In this document: one piece after another, positions 51,674 to 60,207 of the stretch
How the letters are laid out: each line of letters starts with the position of its first letter
Numbering within the stretch: position 1 is the first letter of the stretch
Assembly: GCF_024158025.1 (NCBI RefSeq)
Contig: NZ_JAMZEL010000005.1
Span: forward strand, 124,001 to 188,000
DNA length: 64,000 nucleotides
Source: Runella salmonicolor
GTDB taxonomy: Bacteria; Bacteroidota; Bacteroidia; Cytophagales; Spirosomataceae
Direction: 5' to 3'
Program-made: the position numbers and the translations under genes
Notes under the pieces: generated by a model
Databases searched by the model: none
Told to the model about the DNA's origin: nothing
Seen by the model: the letters and a program-made list of their open reading frames with translations, nothing else

Positions 51674-53107
51674 TTATAAAACTCTCCGCAACGAAGCGGC
51701 TTGAATATCCATTTGTTCGCGGTATTTGGCTACTGTCCGGCGGGCCACTGGATAACCGCGCTCAGCCAACATTTCAGCCAATTGAAAATCATTAAAAGGA
51801 TGCTGCTTGTCTTCTTTAGACACCAATTCTGCCAATACCAACTGAATCTGACGATTGGAGACTTCTTCGCCACTTTGGGTCAGAACTCCCTCCGTAAAGA
51901 GGTCTTTGAGGTGAATAACGCCAAAAGGTGTTTGGGCGTATTTGCCGCTAGTCACCCTCGAAATCGTCGATACATCCATGTTAATGCGCTCAGCTACATC
52001 ACGCAATACCATCGGTTTGAGCAATCTCACATTGCCCGTTTTAAAATAGTCTTCCTGAAGTTTTACGATGGTTCGCATCGACTTCAGCATGGTATTTTCG
52101 CGCTGCTGAATGGCTTCAATGAGCCAATTGGCGGCGTTTAGTTTTGAGTTTACGTACGTATTGGCGGCCCGAGTTCCTCCCACTTCTTTGGCATACGACT
52201 TGTTGATTTTCAAGGGGGGAATCCGCCGATTGTTGAGTTCTACATCAATCAAATCTCCGTCTACGGTGATGATGTAGTCAGGCACGATATTATCCTTAAT
52301 GACCAAACTATCCGTTTGGCTACCAATTACCGGTTGTGGGTTAAGCGTACCGATGAGGGCTACAATGGATTTTAGTTGGTCGGAAGTGATGTTGTTGGAT
52401 TTCATCAGTTTCTCGTAATTACGAGCCGCAAAATCCTCAAAATTATTTTTAATCAACTTCGTTGAAATGGCCACTTCAGGGCCTTGCAAACGCTCCAACT
52501 GCAACAACAAACAATCTTGCAAATCGCGCGCGCCCAGCCCCGGCGGGTCCATTTTTCGAAGCAACTGAATGATTTCTTGCACTTCCTCCTCTTCCACAAA
52601 CATCCCGCTCGTAAACGACACATCGTCGGCAATGGCACCGGCGCTGTAGTTGAGGTAGCCGCTGTCGGTCAATGAATCCACCACAAAATCAGACAATAAC
52701 CGCTGACGTTCGTTGAGCGCCAAGAGGTGAAATTGCTCTTTGAGTTCGTCGCGCCAAGTGGTGATTTCTGCCATCATGGGCGTATACTCGCTATCGTCAT
52801 CCGAAAAATTATTGATTCGGGTGCGATAATCGGGGGTATCATCATCCCTAAACTCGTCCCAGTCCATATAGTCTTGGGTTCGGTCTTCGGCTTTTGTGAT
52901 TAATCCGCCCTCATCAGCCGCATCAAATTCCTCATTCGAATCCTCCGGTCCTTCTTCCAGAATAGGATTGTCTTCGAGTTCATTTTTTATATGTTGCTCA
53001 AGTTCGAGCGTATTGAGTTGCAGAAAATTTAGCAGTTGTATTTGCGCTGGAGATATCTTCAGCGTTTGTTTCTGCGATTGAATAAGGTTTAGCATGGGAG
53101 CCGCCAT
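51674..53107 (-). CDS. rpoN: RNA polymerase sigma-54 factor
   Basis: A 477-residue sigma-54. Region I is LIQSQKQTLKISPAQIQLLNFLQL (Gln-rich, activator-sensing), followed by an acidic region II. The core-binding and DNA-binding parts carry LRDVAERINMDVSTISRVTSGKYAQTPFG (HTH) and the RpoN box ARRTVAKYRE near residues 455-464. It recognises -24/-12 promoters and needs NTP-driven activators such as the adjacent NtrC-type protein. The start is 53107 or the in-frame ATG at 53095, which is closer to the usual MLNLIQSQKQ. It is divergent from the CHASE3 kinase. Confidence 0.95.
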   Translation of the reverse strand: MAAPMLNLIQSQKQTLKISPAQIQLLNFLQLNTLELEQHIKNELEDNPILEEGPEDSNEEFDAADEGGLITKAEDRTQDYMDWDEFRDDDTPDYRTRINNFSDDDSEYTPMMAEITTWRDELKEQFHLLALNERQRLLSDFVVDSLTDSGYLNYSAGAIADDVSFTSGMFVEEEEVQEIIQLLRKMDPPGLGARDLQDCLLLQLERLQGPEVAISTKLIKNNFEDFAARNYEKLMKSNNITSDQLKSIVALIGTLNPQPVIGSQTDSLVIKDNIVPDYIITVDGDLIDVELNNRRIPPLKINKSYAKEVGGTRAANTYVNSKLNAANWLIEAIQQRENTMLKSMRTIVKLQEDYFKTGNVRLLKPMVLRDVAERINMDVSTISRVTSGKYAQTPFGVIHLKDLFTEGVLTQSGEEVSNRQIQLVLAELVSKEDKQHPFNDFQLAEMLAERGYPVARRTVAKYREQMDIQAASLRRVL

Positions 53108-53357
53108 GGTTGGACAACATTTTTTGGTAGTTAAGTACCAAATCGGATGCCTCAGAGATTCAATGAATTACGTAAAAGCCTTCTTTCTTTATGTAACTTT
53201 CAACAAAATACTTCTAATCAGGCATTTATACTTAAAAACTTTTTTATTAAAACAACGTTACTAATTTTATAGTTTTCTCATATTGCTGTTTTTTACCCAA
53301 AATGGGCAATTTTTTCCACAAAAATATGTGGACAAAACACCTCAATTATATTTTCTT

Positions 53358-54752
53358 ATGATTTTACGAAATGCTCTTTTAGGAATATTTTTAGCAATGG
53401 GGGTTAGTTTAGCCATGCTGATTTTCTTAAGTTGGTTGGCTTATGATCGCAGTGTAGAGTCAAATAATCGTACTCAATCCGTCAATCACACCTACCGAGT
53501 TAGACTCAAAAACAAAGATATACTTGCCACCATTAATACAATCGAAACGGGCGAACGCGGCTATTTATTGACCAAAGATGAAAAGTATCTGCAACCTTAT
53601 GGCGAAGGACGAAGCAGTATGAAAGGAATTTTGAGGTCGATGGATTTACTGGTAAGAGATAACCCCCGCCAACAAAAAAGAGTAGACAGTATCAAAAAAG
53701 AAATAAGCCGGCGGATTACCCTGATTGAATTTAATATTGAAAGAACACGCAACGGATACGGAATTGACACGGTGAAATTGAGCGACGGCAAAAATCACAT
53801 GGAAAATATCAGAAGCTTGTGTAAAGAACTAGACAACGAAGAGCGGGAGCTTTTGACCTACCGGAGCATCCTGCAAAAAGAAGCCGATGAGAATACCAAC
53901 TTTTTTCTGCTGCTGCTCTCGGCGGTTTCACTGGCGTTTTTATTGGTATTTTTTCGACTCCTGTACATTGAGCTACGTCGACGAATTGCTTTTCAGAAAA
54001 CCCTCGAAGAAAAACTGACCGATTTGGAACGAGCCAACGCCGAACTGGAACAGTTTGCGTACGTGGCCTCGCACGATTTGCAAGAACCGCTGCGCAAGAT
54101 AAGGGCCTTTGGCGAACGCCTGAAAATGAAACAAAGCGACCTGCTGACAGACGATGGCAAGACCACTCTTCTTAAAATCAATCAATCGGCGATTAGAATG
54201 CAGCAACTTATTGATGACTTGCTGATGTTTTCACGAACGGCTAATTTGCGCGAACGTATATTTGAAGAGGTAAACCTGAATTCTGTTTTTAGGGATGTAA
54301 AAGACGAACTAAACGATTTGATTGAACAAAAAAAGGTAACAATTATTTCTGAAGTTTTGCCTACTGTACAAGGCGTAGAATTTCAACTTTTTCAATTATT
54401 TAACAACTTGATTTCCAATGCCATTAAATACAGCAAAGCCGACACGCCACCCATCATTGAAATCGACTGCCAAAAAGTCAATGGCAGTGAGTTGCCCAAT
54501 CTAGGAGATATCCAAAAGGATAACATTTACCACCGTATTTCGTTTATGGATAATGGGATTGGATTTGACCCCATCTATTCAGAAAAGATTTTTATTATTT
54601 TTCAACGTTTACACAACCGAACCGAATACGAAGGAACTGGCATTGGCCTTGCACTTTGTCGTCGGATTGTGACCAATCACAACGGATTTATTGTTGCCGA
54701 AGCAAAACCAAATCAGGAAGGTTCAATTTTTCATGTATATTTACCTACCTGA
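53358..54752 (+). CDS. CHASE3-domain sensor histidine kinase
   Basis: About 464 residues from the ATG at 53358, which starts with the first membrane helix (ILRNALLGIFLAMGVSLAMLIFL). A periplasmic CHASE3 domain (residues about 35-175, NTIETGERGYLLTKDEKYLQPYG) is closed by a second helix (FFLLLLSAVSLAFLLVFFRLL), then HisKA (LEQFAYVASHDLQEPLRKIRAFGERL) and HATPase (LFNNLISNAIKYSK, DNGIGFDPIYSEKIFIIFQRLHNRTEYEGTGIGLALCRRIV). CHASE3 kinases sense unknown external cues. The receiver at 54782 follows after 29 bp and is the likely partner. Confidence 0.9.
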   Translation: MILRNALLGIFLAMGVSLAMLIFLSWLAYDRSVESNNRTQSVNHTYRVRLKNKDILATINTIETGERGYLLTKDEKYLQPYGEGRSSMKGILRSMDLLVRDNPRQQKRVDSIKKEISRRITLIEFNIERTRNGYGIDTVKLSDGKNHMENIRSLCKELDNEERELLTYRSILQKEADENTNFFLLLLSAVSLAFLLVFFRLLYIELRRRIAFQKTLEEKLTDLERANAELEQFAYVASHDLQEPLRKIRAFGERLKMKQSDLLTDDGKTTLLKINQSAIRMQQLIDDLLMFSRTANLRERIFEEVNLNSVFRDVKDELNDLIEQKKVTIISEVLPTVQGVEFQLFQLFNNLISNAIKYSKADTPPIIEIDCQKVNGSELPNLGDIQKDNIYHRISFMDNGIGFDPIYSEKIFIIFQRLHNRTEYEGTGIGLALCRRIVTNHNGFIVAEAKPNQEGSIFHVYLPT

Positions 54753-54781
54753 AACTCTGGCGATAACCCCGTCAATAATTT

Positions 54782-55228
54782 ATGAACAAACAAGCCACGA
54801 TTTTAATAGCTGATGATGACGCCGATGACCGTTTTTTGCTCCAATCGGTGTTTGATGATTGCGGATTGGTTAATCCTACCGTCTATGTGAAAGATGGGCT
54901 TGAACTCATTGAATATATTCGCCACAGTAATAACGAATATTCGGTAGGTCTGATTTTACTGGATTTGAATATGCCCCGAATGGACGGGCGAGAAGTGTTG
55001 AGAATCTTAAAATCAGAACCTCATTTACGAAAAATACCAGTGGTGGTTCTGACAACCTCTAAATCTGAGCAAGACATCAACGACTGTTATGAATTGGGGG
55101 CCAACTGCTATATAGCCAAGCCTTCGTCTTTTGATGTTTTTAACGATACCATCTCTACCCTCATTAAATTTTGGGTAAAGGTCAGCCAACTTCCCGTGGT
55201 TCCGGAAGCCGCTCGGTTTCTTAATTGA
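54782..55228 (+). CDS. Single-domain response regulator (RcpA type)
   Basis: A 148-residue receiver: TILIADDDADDRFLLQSVFDDCGLVNPTVYVKDGLELIEYIR, LILLDLNMPRMDGREVLRIL (phospho-Asp), VVVLTTSKSEQDINDCYELGANCYIAKPSSFDVF. No output domain. Paired with the CHASE3 kinase 29 bp upstream and closely related in form to the receiver at 47930. Its end overlaps the convergent YqjK-like gene by 8 bp. Confidence 0.9.
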   Translation: MNKQATILIADDDADDRFLLQSVFDDCGLVNPTVYVKDGLELIEYIRHSNNEYSVGLILLDLNMPRMDGREVLRILKSEPHLRKIPVVVLTTSKSEQDINDCYELGANCYIAKPSSFDVFNDTISTLIKFWVKVSQLPVVPEAARFLN

Positions 55229-55712
55229 CGCTGATAACTGGGGGAACAACCTGATTCCCAGCGCTTGATGTATATCCGTTGGCCACAACATCTTTAGCGG
55301 GCGGCAAAAATTTTTGCTGCCCATCGGTCTTTAGGTCGGGTTTCTTTTCGGTCTTCTTTTTCACCCACATCAGGGCGTTTTCAAGGAGCGAGGTCCGATT
55401 TTTATAGATAAGATTGGTGGCCAAATTTCGTGCAACAAAAGGTACAACCAATCTCGGTAGCCATCCAGCACGCGCCAATAGACCCCTTTTAAGTAAAATA
55501 TCCACTCCGATACCTACCCCAACGCTGAGCAATCCTTTTTTGGGGGTTGTCAACAAATCACGTAATGCCCCCACCGCCTGACGCGCCGGGTTTATTTCGG
55601 TTTTAATGGCCGTAATATCTTTCCGCATTTTCACCTGCGACAGTGCGAGTTGGTTTTTCAAACGGGCCCGTTCGGCGCGTACATCGTCCAACGATTCGAG
55701 CTTAGTTTTCAT
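55221..55712 (-). CDS. YqjK-like membrane-associated protein of unknown function
   Basis: A 163-residue protein, not a recognised family. It opens with a charged coiled coil (ESLDDVRAERARLKNQLALSQVKMRKDITAIKTEI), has a glycine-rich hydrophobic stretch (GLLSVGVGIGVDILLKRGLLARAGWLPRLVVPF), then a basic hydrophilic tail. It overlaps the holin-like (YqjE-type) gene by 11 bp, and by place and shape it fills the role of YqjK in a YqjD-YqjE-YqjK set. The call is by context only. Confidence 0.6.
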   Translation of the reverse strand: MKTKLESLDDVRAERARLKNQLALSQVKMRKDITAIKTEINPARQAVGALRDLLTTPKKGLLSVGVGIGVDILLKRGLLARAGWLPRLVVPFVARNLATNLIYKNRTSLLENALMWVKKKTEKKPDLKTDGQQKFLPPAKDVVANGYTSSAGNQVVPPVISVN

Positions 55713-56067
55713 AATAAAATCTTTTTATAAAAGCATTGACGACAGGCACTTTGATTAAACTGTCTTTCACCAAAAACAGGATAATGCATACAAGTGCATA
55801 AAAACCTCCTACAATCAAATACCCAAAGGCGGGACTGTTGAGGCGCTCACCAATGAGCCAAGCCACTCCCAAACTCACAAAAAGTAACGCAATAGTCCCG
55901 ACGGTCCCTATAATAAGCACCGAAGCAAGGCTTGATACGGCACTCGCCGTTTTTTCGGACATATCCAAAACGCCCAGGTTCCAACGGGCTTCAAAATAAT
56001 CGGAAGCGTTGTCAAACCAATCGGTTGCACGCTCTTTAATCTCATTGGCAGAATCTATTACTTGCAT
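55702..56067 (-). CDS. Phage-holin-like superfamily protein (YqjE type)
   Basis: A 121-residue protein: an N-terminal amphipathic part (EIKERATDWFDNASDYFEARWNLG), then two membrane helices (VLIIGTVGTIALLFVSLGVAWLI and AFGYLIVGGFYALVCIILFLV). It matches the PF07332 superfamily, whose chromosomal members (YqjE) are stress and stationary-phase proteins, not lysis holins. It sits between the YtxH-type and YqjK-like genes. No phage genes occur in the window. Confidence 0.8.
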   Translation of the reverse strand: MQVIDSANEIKERATDWFDNASDYFEARWNLGVLDMSEKTASAVSSLASVLIIGTVGTIALLFVSLGVAWLIGERLNSPAFGYLIVGGFYALVCIILFLVKDSLIKVPVVNAFIKRFYYEN

Positions 56068-56092
56068 GGCTCAACAGGGGTTTTAATTTTTA

Positions 56093-56120
56093 CGGGATGG
56101 CCAAAACAAAGGCCATCCCG
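56093..56120 (-). terminator. Terminator after the YtxH-type gene
   Basis: Ten-base perfect arms (cgggatggcc/ggccatcccg) with an AAAACAAA loop, followed on the minus strand by a TAAAAATTAAAA run. It may reduce, but need not block, read-through to the holin-like gene. Confidence 0.8.
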
Positions 56121-56145
56121 CAGAAATTAATGGGTATCTCATTCA

Positions 56146-56457
56146 CTAAGCGTAACGTTGCGCTTTATTTTTGACGTGGTCTACTTCATCGCTTACCCGG
56201 TCTTTTACTTCCGAGATTTTATCCTCTGCTTTCGATTTCAGTTCTTTTGCGGTGTCTTCAACATTGTCTTTTATTTCAGTATACTGTTGGCGACCGCGCT
56301 GAAGTGCATCCAGCAAATCTGACGCAAATCCATTGGCGGTTTCACGTACTTTGTCACGGATTTCTGTTCCTTTTTCAGGAGCAAACAATAGCCCAATCAC
56401 TGCGCCCGCCGCCGCAGCGGTAACGAGGCCTAATACTATTTTTGAATTACTTGTCAT
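56146..56457 (-). CDS. YtxH/DUF883-like stress protein (YqjD type)
   Basis: A 103-residue protein: an N-terminal helix anchor (IVLGLVTAAAAGAVIGLLFAPEKGTE, with the YtxH signature G.LFAP.KG.E) then a long amphipathic coil of D/K/E/R repeats (AKELKSKAEDKISEVKDRVSDEVDHVKNKAQRYA). This is the YtxH form that parallels E. coli YqjD, an inner-membrane, ribosome-binding stress protein. First gene of the YqjD/E/K-like trio. A TGGAAT-N5-TTTT box lies 57 bases before its start. Confidence 0.85.
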   Translation of the reverse strand: MTSNSKIVLGLVTAAAAGAVIGLLFAPEKGTEIRDKVRETANGFASDLLDALQRGRQQYTEIKDNVEDTAKELKSKAEDKISEVKDRVSDEVDHVKNKAQRYA

Positions 56458-56514
56458 GGCAATGTGCGTTTAAAGGATTTTATAAAAATTAAACAATTTG
56501 ACATAAGCAGTAAT

Positions 56515-56529
56515 AAAAACTTTATTCCA
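56515..56529 (-). promoter_or_regulatory. Candidate -24/-12-like box before the YtxH-type gene
   Basis: Minus-strand TGGAAT, five bases, TTTT, ending 57 bases before the ATG at 56457. Same geometry as its neighbours; fourth base is A rather than C/T. Confidence 0.3.
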
Positions 56530-56632
56530 CCCCTGACTTTGCCACATTATGCAGGCACTAAAAAAAATCCGTGGACACTTTTCCCCAAATTGGGATATAT
56601 TGAGCAGCTTCTATCCTGCCCCTCCGATAGTC

Positions 56633-56647
56633 TGGCACGGTTTTTTT
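56633..56647 (+). promoter_or_regulatory. Candidate -24/-12-like box before the single-domain regulator
   Basis: Plus-strand TGGCAC, five bases, TTTT (then G), ending 68 bases before the ATG at 56716. The -24 half is a perfect TGGCAC. Confidence 0.35.
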
Positions 56648-56715
56648 GATTAGACAATTCACAGTAAACTTAAAATGTAAAATGTATTTATTAACAACTT
56701 AATTAATTAACTAAA

Positions 56716-57081
56716 ATGAGTAACAAGGCCTTTTCCAGTTCTAATCAAAAGGCTGTAATTATTGACGACGAAATAGATACTTGTCTTTTGTTAGGAATGG
56801 TATTAAAACGTTTCGGGATTGTCTCCCTAAGGGCGCATACCCTCGCCGAGGGACTTCAAAAAGCAACCGAAGAACAACCCGCTATCATTTTTCTGGACAA
56901 CAACCTTCCCGACGGGATTGGAATTGAACAAATCAAAGAATTTCGTAAAAAAGCCCCTGCTTCTAAATTAGTCATGATTACTGCCATGAGTGGCCTGCGA
57001 GATCGGGCGCTGCTTTCAGGCGCAGACGGTTTTGTGGAGAAGCCGCTCGATATGACCAAAATTGAAAAAATCATTATCTAG
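56716..57081 (+). CDS. Single-domain response regulator
   Basis: A 121-residue receiver: AVIIDDEIDTCLLLGMVLKRFGIVSLRAHTLAEGLQKA, IIFLDNNLPDGIGIEQIKEF (phospho-Asp), LVMITAMSGLRDRALLSGADGFVEKPLDMTKIEKI. No kinase or output domain nearby; it stands alone between the YqjD-type set and the LEA-like gene, so its phosphodonor is unknown. A perfect -24-like TGGCAC box precedes it. Confidence 0.88.
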   Translation: MSNKAFSSSNQKAVIIDDEIDTCLLLGMVLKRFGIVSLRAHTLAEGLQKATEEQPAIIFLDNNLPDGIGIEQIKEFRKKAPASKLVMITAMSGLRDRALLSGADGFVEKPLDMTKIEKIII

Positions 57082-57291
57082 ATAAATACATTTTTATCTA
57101 CGCGGCTACCGCTATTTTCCACACCTTCCTCTCTTTCGTTCAAATTCGACGACTTTCACGGATTTTCTATGCTGCTAGCTAGCTCACTGCCGAGACGCTT
57201 GTCTTGGTGGATTCTTGGTAAACAAGAATAATAAAATGGGCAATTGTGCCCATAAATCCCCGTCATAATGCTCAATGATTGGGCCACAAAA

Positions 57292-57330
57292 ATGCTCCAG
57301 TACAATACTTAAAAGTACCGTCTGGAGCAT
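57292..57330 (-). terminator. Terminator after the LEA-like gene
   Basis: The 9-base arms atgctccag/ctggagcat are followed by TTTTT on the minus strand. It ends the minus-strand transcript of the LEA-like gene at 57362. A small separate hairpin (tgggca/tgccca) lies at 57237-57252. Confidence 0.75.
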
Positions 57331-57361
57331 CGTTCTATTAGCGTGGGATTTCGGGCCGATT

Positions 57362-57634
57362 TCAGCTCAAATCTTCTTTCATTTCTTTCTTTTTAGCCGC
57401 CGCCCGGTCGGCAATTTCTTCGGCTTTGTCTTTGGTATCTTCCCAGACATCTTTGGCTTTATCTTTGACATCTTCCCATTTATCTTTGGCTTTTTCGGCC
57501 AAATCAACGGCTCCTATTTTTACGTCGTCTACTTTTTCCTTCAATTCTGATTTTAGGACTTCCCCTTTCTTTTCGGCAGTCTCGGCTTTGTGTTTTGCCG
57601 CTTCTTCGAGCAATTCTTCTTTGGTCGTTTTCAT
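57362..57634 (-). CDS. LEA-like amphipathic helix protein
   Basis: A 90-residue hydrophilic protein built of repeated 11-residue patterns such as DLAEKAKDKWEDVKDK, AKDVWEDTKDKAEEI and ADRAAAKKKEMKED, rich in K, E, D and A with no cysteine or membrane helix. The pattern resembles group-3 LEA and other desiccation/osmotic protectants that fold to amphipathic helices at membranes. It follows the 89-residue gene by 30 bp and probably shares its transcript. Confidence 0.7.
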   Translation of the reverse strand: MKTTKEELLEEAAKHKAETAEKKGEVLKSELKEKVDDVKIGAVDLAEKAKDKWEDVKDKAKDVWEDTKDKAEEIADRAAAKKKEMKEDLS

Positions 57635-57664
57635 GTAGTTTGAATTTATGGTGTATTGAAATAA

Positions 57665-57934
57665 TTAATTCCCAATGATGGTATCACTTTTGTTGACCAT
57701 CGCTGAATCTTGCGCATTTACGGGGCCCATTCTTCGGTCTCCTTGGGGGCCTCCAGCCGTGAAATAACCGCTTGCATACGCAAATATCATCAACACGATA
57801 CCAATGATTATTACAAACAAAAAGATTGTTTGAGCGGACATTTTTTGGGATTTCTTATCGTCACTCACGCTCTCTTTTTCCAGCTCTTTTCTTTCCGCTT
57901 CTTTTTTGAGACCGCTATTTTCCAATTCGTCCAT
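57665..57934 (-). CDS. Small single-helix membrane protein (89 residues)
   Basis: No family recognised. A charged N-terminus (LENSGLKKEAERKELEKESVSDDKKSQKM), one membrane helix (AQTIFLFVIIIGIVLMIFAYASGYF) and a short outer tail (TAGGPQGDRRMGPVNAQDSAM). It lies 30 bp upstream of the LEA-like gene, in the same direction. A TGGCAC-N5-TTTC box is 48 bases before its start. Likely an envelope stress protein by context. Confidence 0.65.
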   Translation of the reverse strand: MDELENSGLKKEAERKELEKESVSDDKKSQKMSAQTIFLFVIIIGIVLMIFAYASGYFTAGGPQGDRRMGPVNAQDSAMVNKSDTIIGN

Positions 57935-57982
57935 GATGTTGCTGCGTTAGGTAAATAGTCTTGTTGAACTGATAACACACAA

Positions 57983-57997
57983 GAAAATCAAGTGCCA
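57983..57997 (-). promoter_or_regulatory. Candidate -24/-12-like box before the 89-residue gene
   Basis: Minus-strand TGGCAC, five bases, TTTC; the -12 part differs from canonical TTGC by one base. It ends 48 bases before the ATG at 57934. Confidence 0.35.
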
Positions 57998-58075
57998 GCG
58001 CCAAAATGTCTAAAATCAGGGGCAGAAACGCCTCATTAGCAGCGGAGATTTCCTCAATATTACCCTAAAATGGGC

Positions 58076-58090
58076 GGGTATTGATTTTTA
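58076..58090 (+). promoter_or_regulatory. Candidate -24/-12-like box before the PA2169-type gene
   Basis: Plus-strand GGGTAT, five bases, TTTA, ending 34 bases before the ATG at 58125. Fits the YAY part of the box. Confidence 0.3.
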
Positions 58091-58124
58091 TGATGCAATA
58101 CAACACCCTCAGCATCAACATCTC

Positions 58125-58622
58125 ATGAATCCCAATCAACAAGATACAATCGGCATCCTTAATGGGCTCGTTCAAATCAACAATGATCGGATTGCAGGCT
58201 ATCATCAGGCCTCTCTTGAAACAAAAGATGCCGATTTGGAACAGCTCTTTTCGAGCCGCCTCAACGAGAGTATTAATTTTTCAGAAACTTTAAGCGCATA
58301 CATTAAGGACATGGGCGGCGAGCCTGCCTTGGGCGGCACAACCGCGGGCATAATTCACCGAACGTGGCTGAATTTTAAAGCAGCTCTCCAACAGCATGAC
58401 CGAATCGCTCTTCTAGAATCTTGCGAGTTTGGGGACAAATCGGCCATTGAGGCATACGAAAAAGCCCTCAACGACGAGTCTATCAAAGCGGATGATGAGC
58501 TTAAAGGAGTGTTGCTTCGCCAACAAGCTGACATTGAAAGTTCTCTCAAAATTATTCAGACCCTTACTCCACGCACCAACAGTACCCAAGCGGAGCAGGA
58601 TGCTTTGAAACTACGTGAGTGA
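58125..58622 (+). CDS. PA2169 family four-helix-bundle protein
   Basis: A 165-residue protein matching the DUF2383/PA2169 type: DTIGILNGLVQINNDRIAGYHQASLETKDADLEQLFSSRLNESINFSETLSAYIKDMGGEPALGGTTAG..HRTWLNFKAAL, then ESCEFGDKSAIEAYEKAL. The fold is ferritin-like and several family members are induced by stress. No metal function is established. It is followed by the ECF sigma factor after 131 bp. Confidence 0.88.
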   Translation: MNPNQQDTIGILNGLVQINNDRIAGYHQASLETKDADLEQLFSSRLNESINFSETLSAYIKDMGGEPALGGTTAGIIHRTWLNFKAALQQHDRIALLESCEFGDKSAIEAYEKALNDESIKADDELKGVLLRQQADIESSLKIIQTLTPRTNSTQAEQDALKLRE

Positions 58623-58753
58623 TAGGTTAAGTCTACAATCAAATAGCAACTAGACTTTACCTAACACCCACACCCCTCCTTAACAAATCATTAAGTACAT
58701 AAACCTAGCCTTAACCAAGTACTCAACACCATTTATTTATAAAGAATCGCCCT

Positions 58754-59323
58754 ATGAAAAACAATGTACTTATCTATTCAGAAAGCGAGCTAATCGGTAG
58801 GCTTCTCACCCAAGACCGCCATGCGTTTAACTATCTGTACACAAATTATTCAGACGCGCTGCACGGAGTAGTCCTCAAAATTGTGGCCAAGGAAGAGCCC
58901 GCCCAAGACCTACTTCAGGAAATATTTATCAAAATCTGGGCAAATATTAACCGATACGATTCAGAAAAGGGACGTTTTTTTACGTGGATGCTCAACATAG
59001 CTCGCAATAGCTCAATTGATTATTTGCGAGGACAACGCAATGATATTCAAGACCTTGAATCCTCTATTCATTGGATTGAGAGCAATCAGACGGTATTTGG
59101 TGAGATAGAGCACAACGAACTCCGGGAGTTGGTCTCACGCCTCAGTTATGAGCAAAAAACCATCATTGAGATGGTCTATTGGGGCGGCTATACACAAATC
59201 GAAGCCGCCAACCGCCTCAAACTACCGCTGGGAACCGTCAAAACCCGTCTACGTCTCGCCATCAAAAATCTGCGACTTCATTTGGCCCATACCTCTTCTT
59301 GTTCGCCTTCTATGGCAAGTTAG
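58754..59323 (+). CDS. ECF RNA polymerase sigma factor
   Basis: A 189-residue ECF sigma factor. Region 2: RHAFNYLYTNYSDALHGVVLKIV, AQDLLQEIFIKIWANINRYDSEKGRFFTWMLNIARNSSIDYLR. Region 4: LSYEQKTIIEMVYWGGYTQIEAANRLKLPLGTVKTRLRLAIKNLRLHL. No anti-sigma gene is adjacent (a convergent transglutaminase lies 14 bp from its end), so control may be elsewhere. No -24/-12-like box was seen before it. Confidence 0.92.
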   Translation: MKNNVLIYSESELIGRLLTQDRHAFNYLYTNYSDALHGVVLKIVAKEEPAQDLLQEIFIKIWANINRYDSEKGRFFTWMLNIARNSSIDYLRGQRNDIQDLESSIHWIESNQTVFGEIEHNELRELVSRLSYEQKTIIEMVYWGGYTQIEAANRLKLPLGTVKTRLRLAIKNLRLHLAHTSSCSPSMAS

Positions 59324-59337
59324 CGCCTCAACACTCT

Positions 59338-60132
59338 TCAGTCCATTATTTCTTCCGTTGTCACTTCAAGTGATAGAAGCTGCGCATTTCCAAATTGCGT
59401 AATCATCGCCACATCAGCCGCATCACGGCCGTATCCAATCACAATTCTGCTTCCGTGCGTTTGGGCCTGTACGGCATCAAACGTGTACCATTTTCCGCCC
59501 ACAAAGGCATCAAACCACGCGTGCAAATCCATGTATTCCAGCTTGTCCAGATACCCCACTGTCATACGTGCCGGAATCGAAAGACTACGGGTTAGGGCAA
59601 GGCCCAGATGGGTAAAATCACGACATACGCCCACGCGCTGGTAAATAGTATCCAAAGCCGTAGTTACGGAGCTAGAGGTGTTGTATTGGTAGCTAATATT
59701 TTGATGAATCCAGTTTCTGATGGCTTCTACCTGGGCGTAGCCTGGGTCAAGATTTCCGACAATTTCAAAGGCTAAATTGTTGATTTCGTACAAATCTGAT
59801 TGGCAATAACGGCTGGGCAATAAAAACATCATGACTTCATCGGGAAGTTCTTCTACGGGTACATACGCGGGCAACGGTTGCGGCGGAACCAAACCCGGCT
59901 CAACAAGCGCTTCTGCTTCCATGGTGATAGTAACATCACCAACGGGCAAAACGGCTCGTTGGCACTGATTGCCGAACTGATCGATAAATTCTACAAACGG
60001 TATGACAGGGTCAATGCTGAATTCTTCTCTGATGATTGATTGCCCTTCTTGCCGCCTCGACCGCAGCAGCATTTGTACGGGCGTAGGATTATTGACAGTG
60101 TATTTAAACACACTTTTTCCTTTGAGTTTCAT
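59338..60132 (-). CDS. Transglutaminase-like family protein
   Basis: A 264-residue protein. An N-terminal beta domain (SVFKYTVNNPTPVQMLLRSRRQEG) precedes the transglutaminase core with catalytic Cys in QRVGVCRDFTHLGLALTRSLSIPARMTVGY, His in MDLHAWFDAFVGGKWYTFDA (also the Asp), and GRDAADVAMITQFG at the end. Such cytosolic or periplasmic bacterial proteins are thought to be peptidases or amidases; no signal peptide is visible. It is convergent with the ECF sigma gene. Confidence 0.85.
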   Translation of the reverse strand: MKLKGKSVFKYTVNNPTPVQMLLRSRRQEGQSIIREEFSIDPVIPFVEFIDQFGNQCQRAVLPVGDVTITMEAEALVEPGLVPPQPLPAYVPVEELPDEVMMFLLPSRYCQSDLYEINNLAFEIVGNLDPGYAQVEAIRNWIHQNISYQYNTSSSVTTALDTIYQRVGVCRDFTHLGLALTRSLSIPARMTVGYLDKLEYMDLHAWFDAFVGGKWYTFDAVQAQTHGSRIVIGYGRDAADVAMITQFGNAQLLSLEVTTEEIMD

Positions 60133-60207
60133 GACGGTGGGTGATGCGTAAAATGAATAAAATTTAGAGAAGATAAAGGTAATGCAAAATGTTGAGTATC
60201 GTTTTGT

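Noticed and set aside
55702..56067. Prophage because of a holin-like protein
   Set aside because: YqjE-type proteins share this fold, the neighbours are stress genes, and no integrase, terminase, capsid or lysin gene is present.
57237..57252. Hairpin tgggca/tgccca as a second terminator
   Set aside because: Six-base stem with no T-run on either strand; too weak and better explained by the hairpin at 57292.
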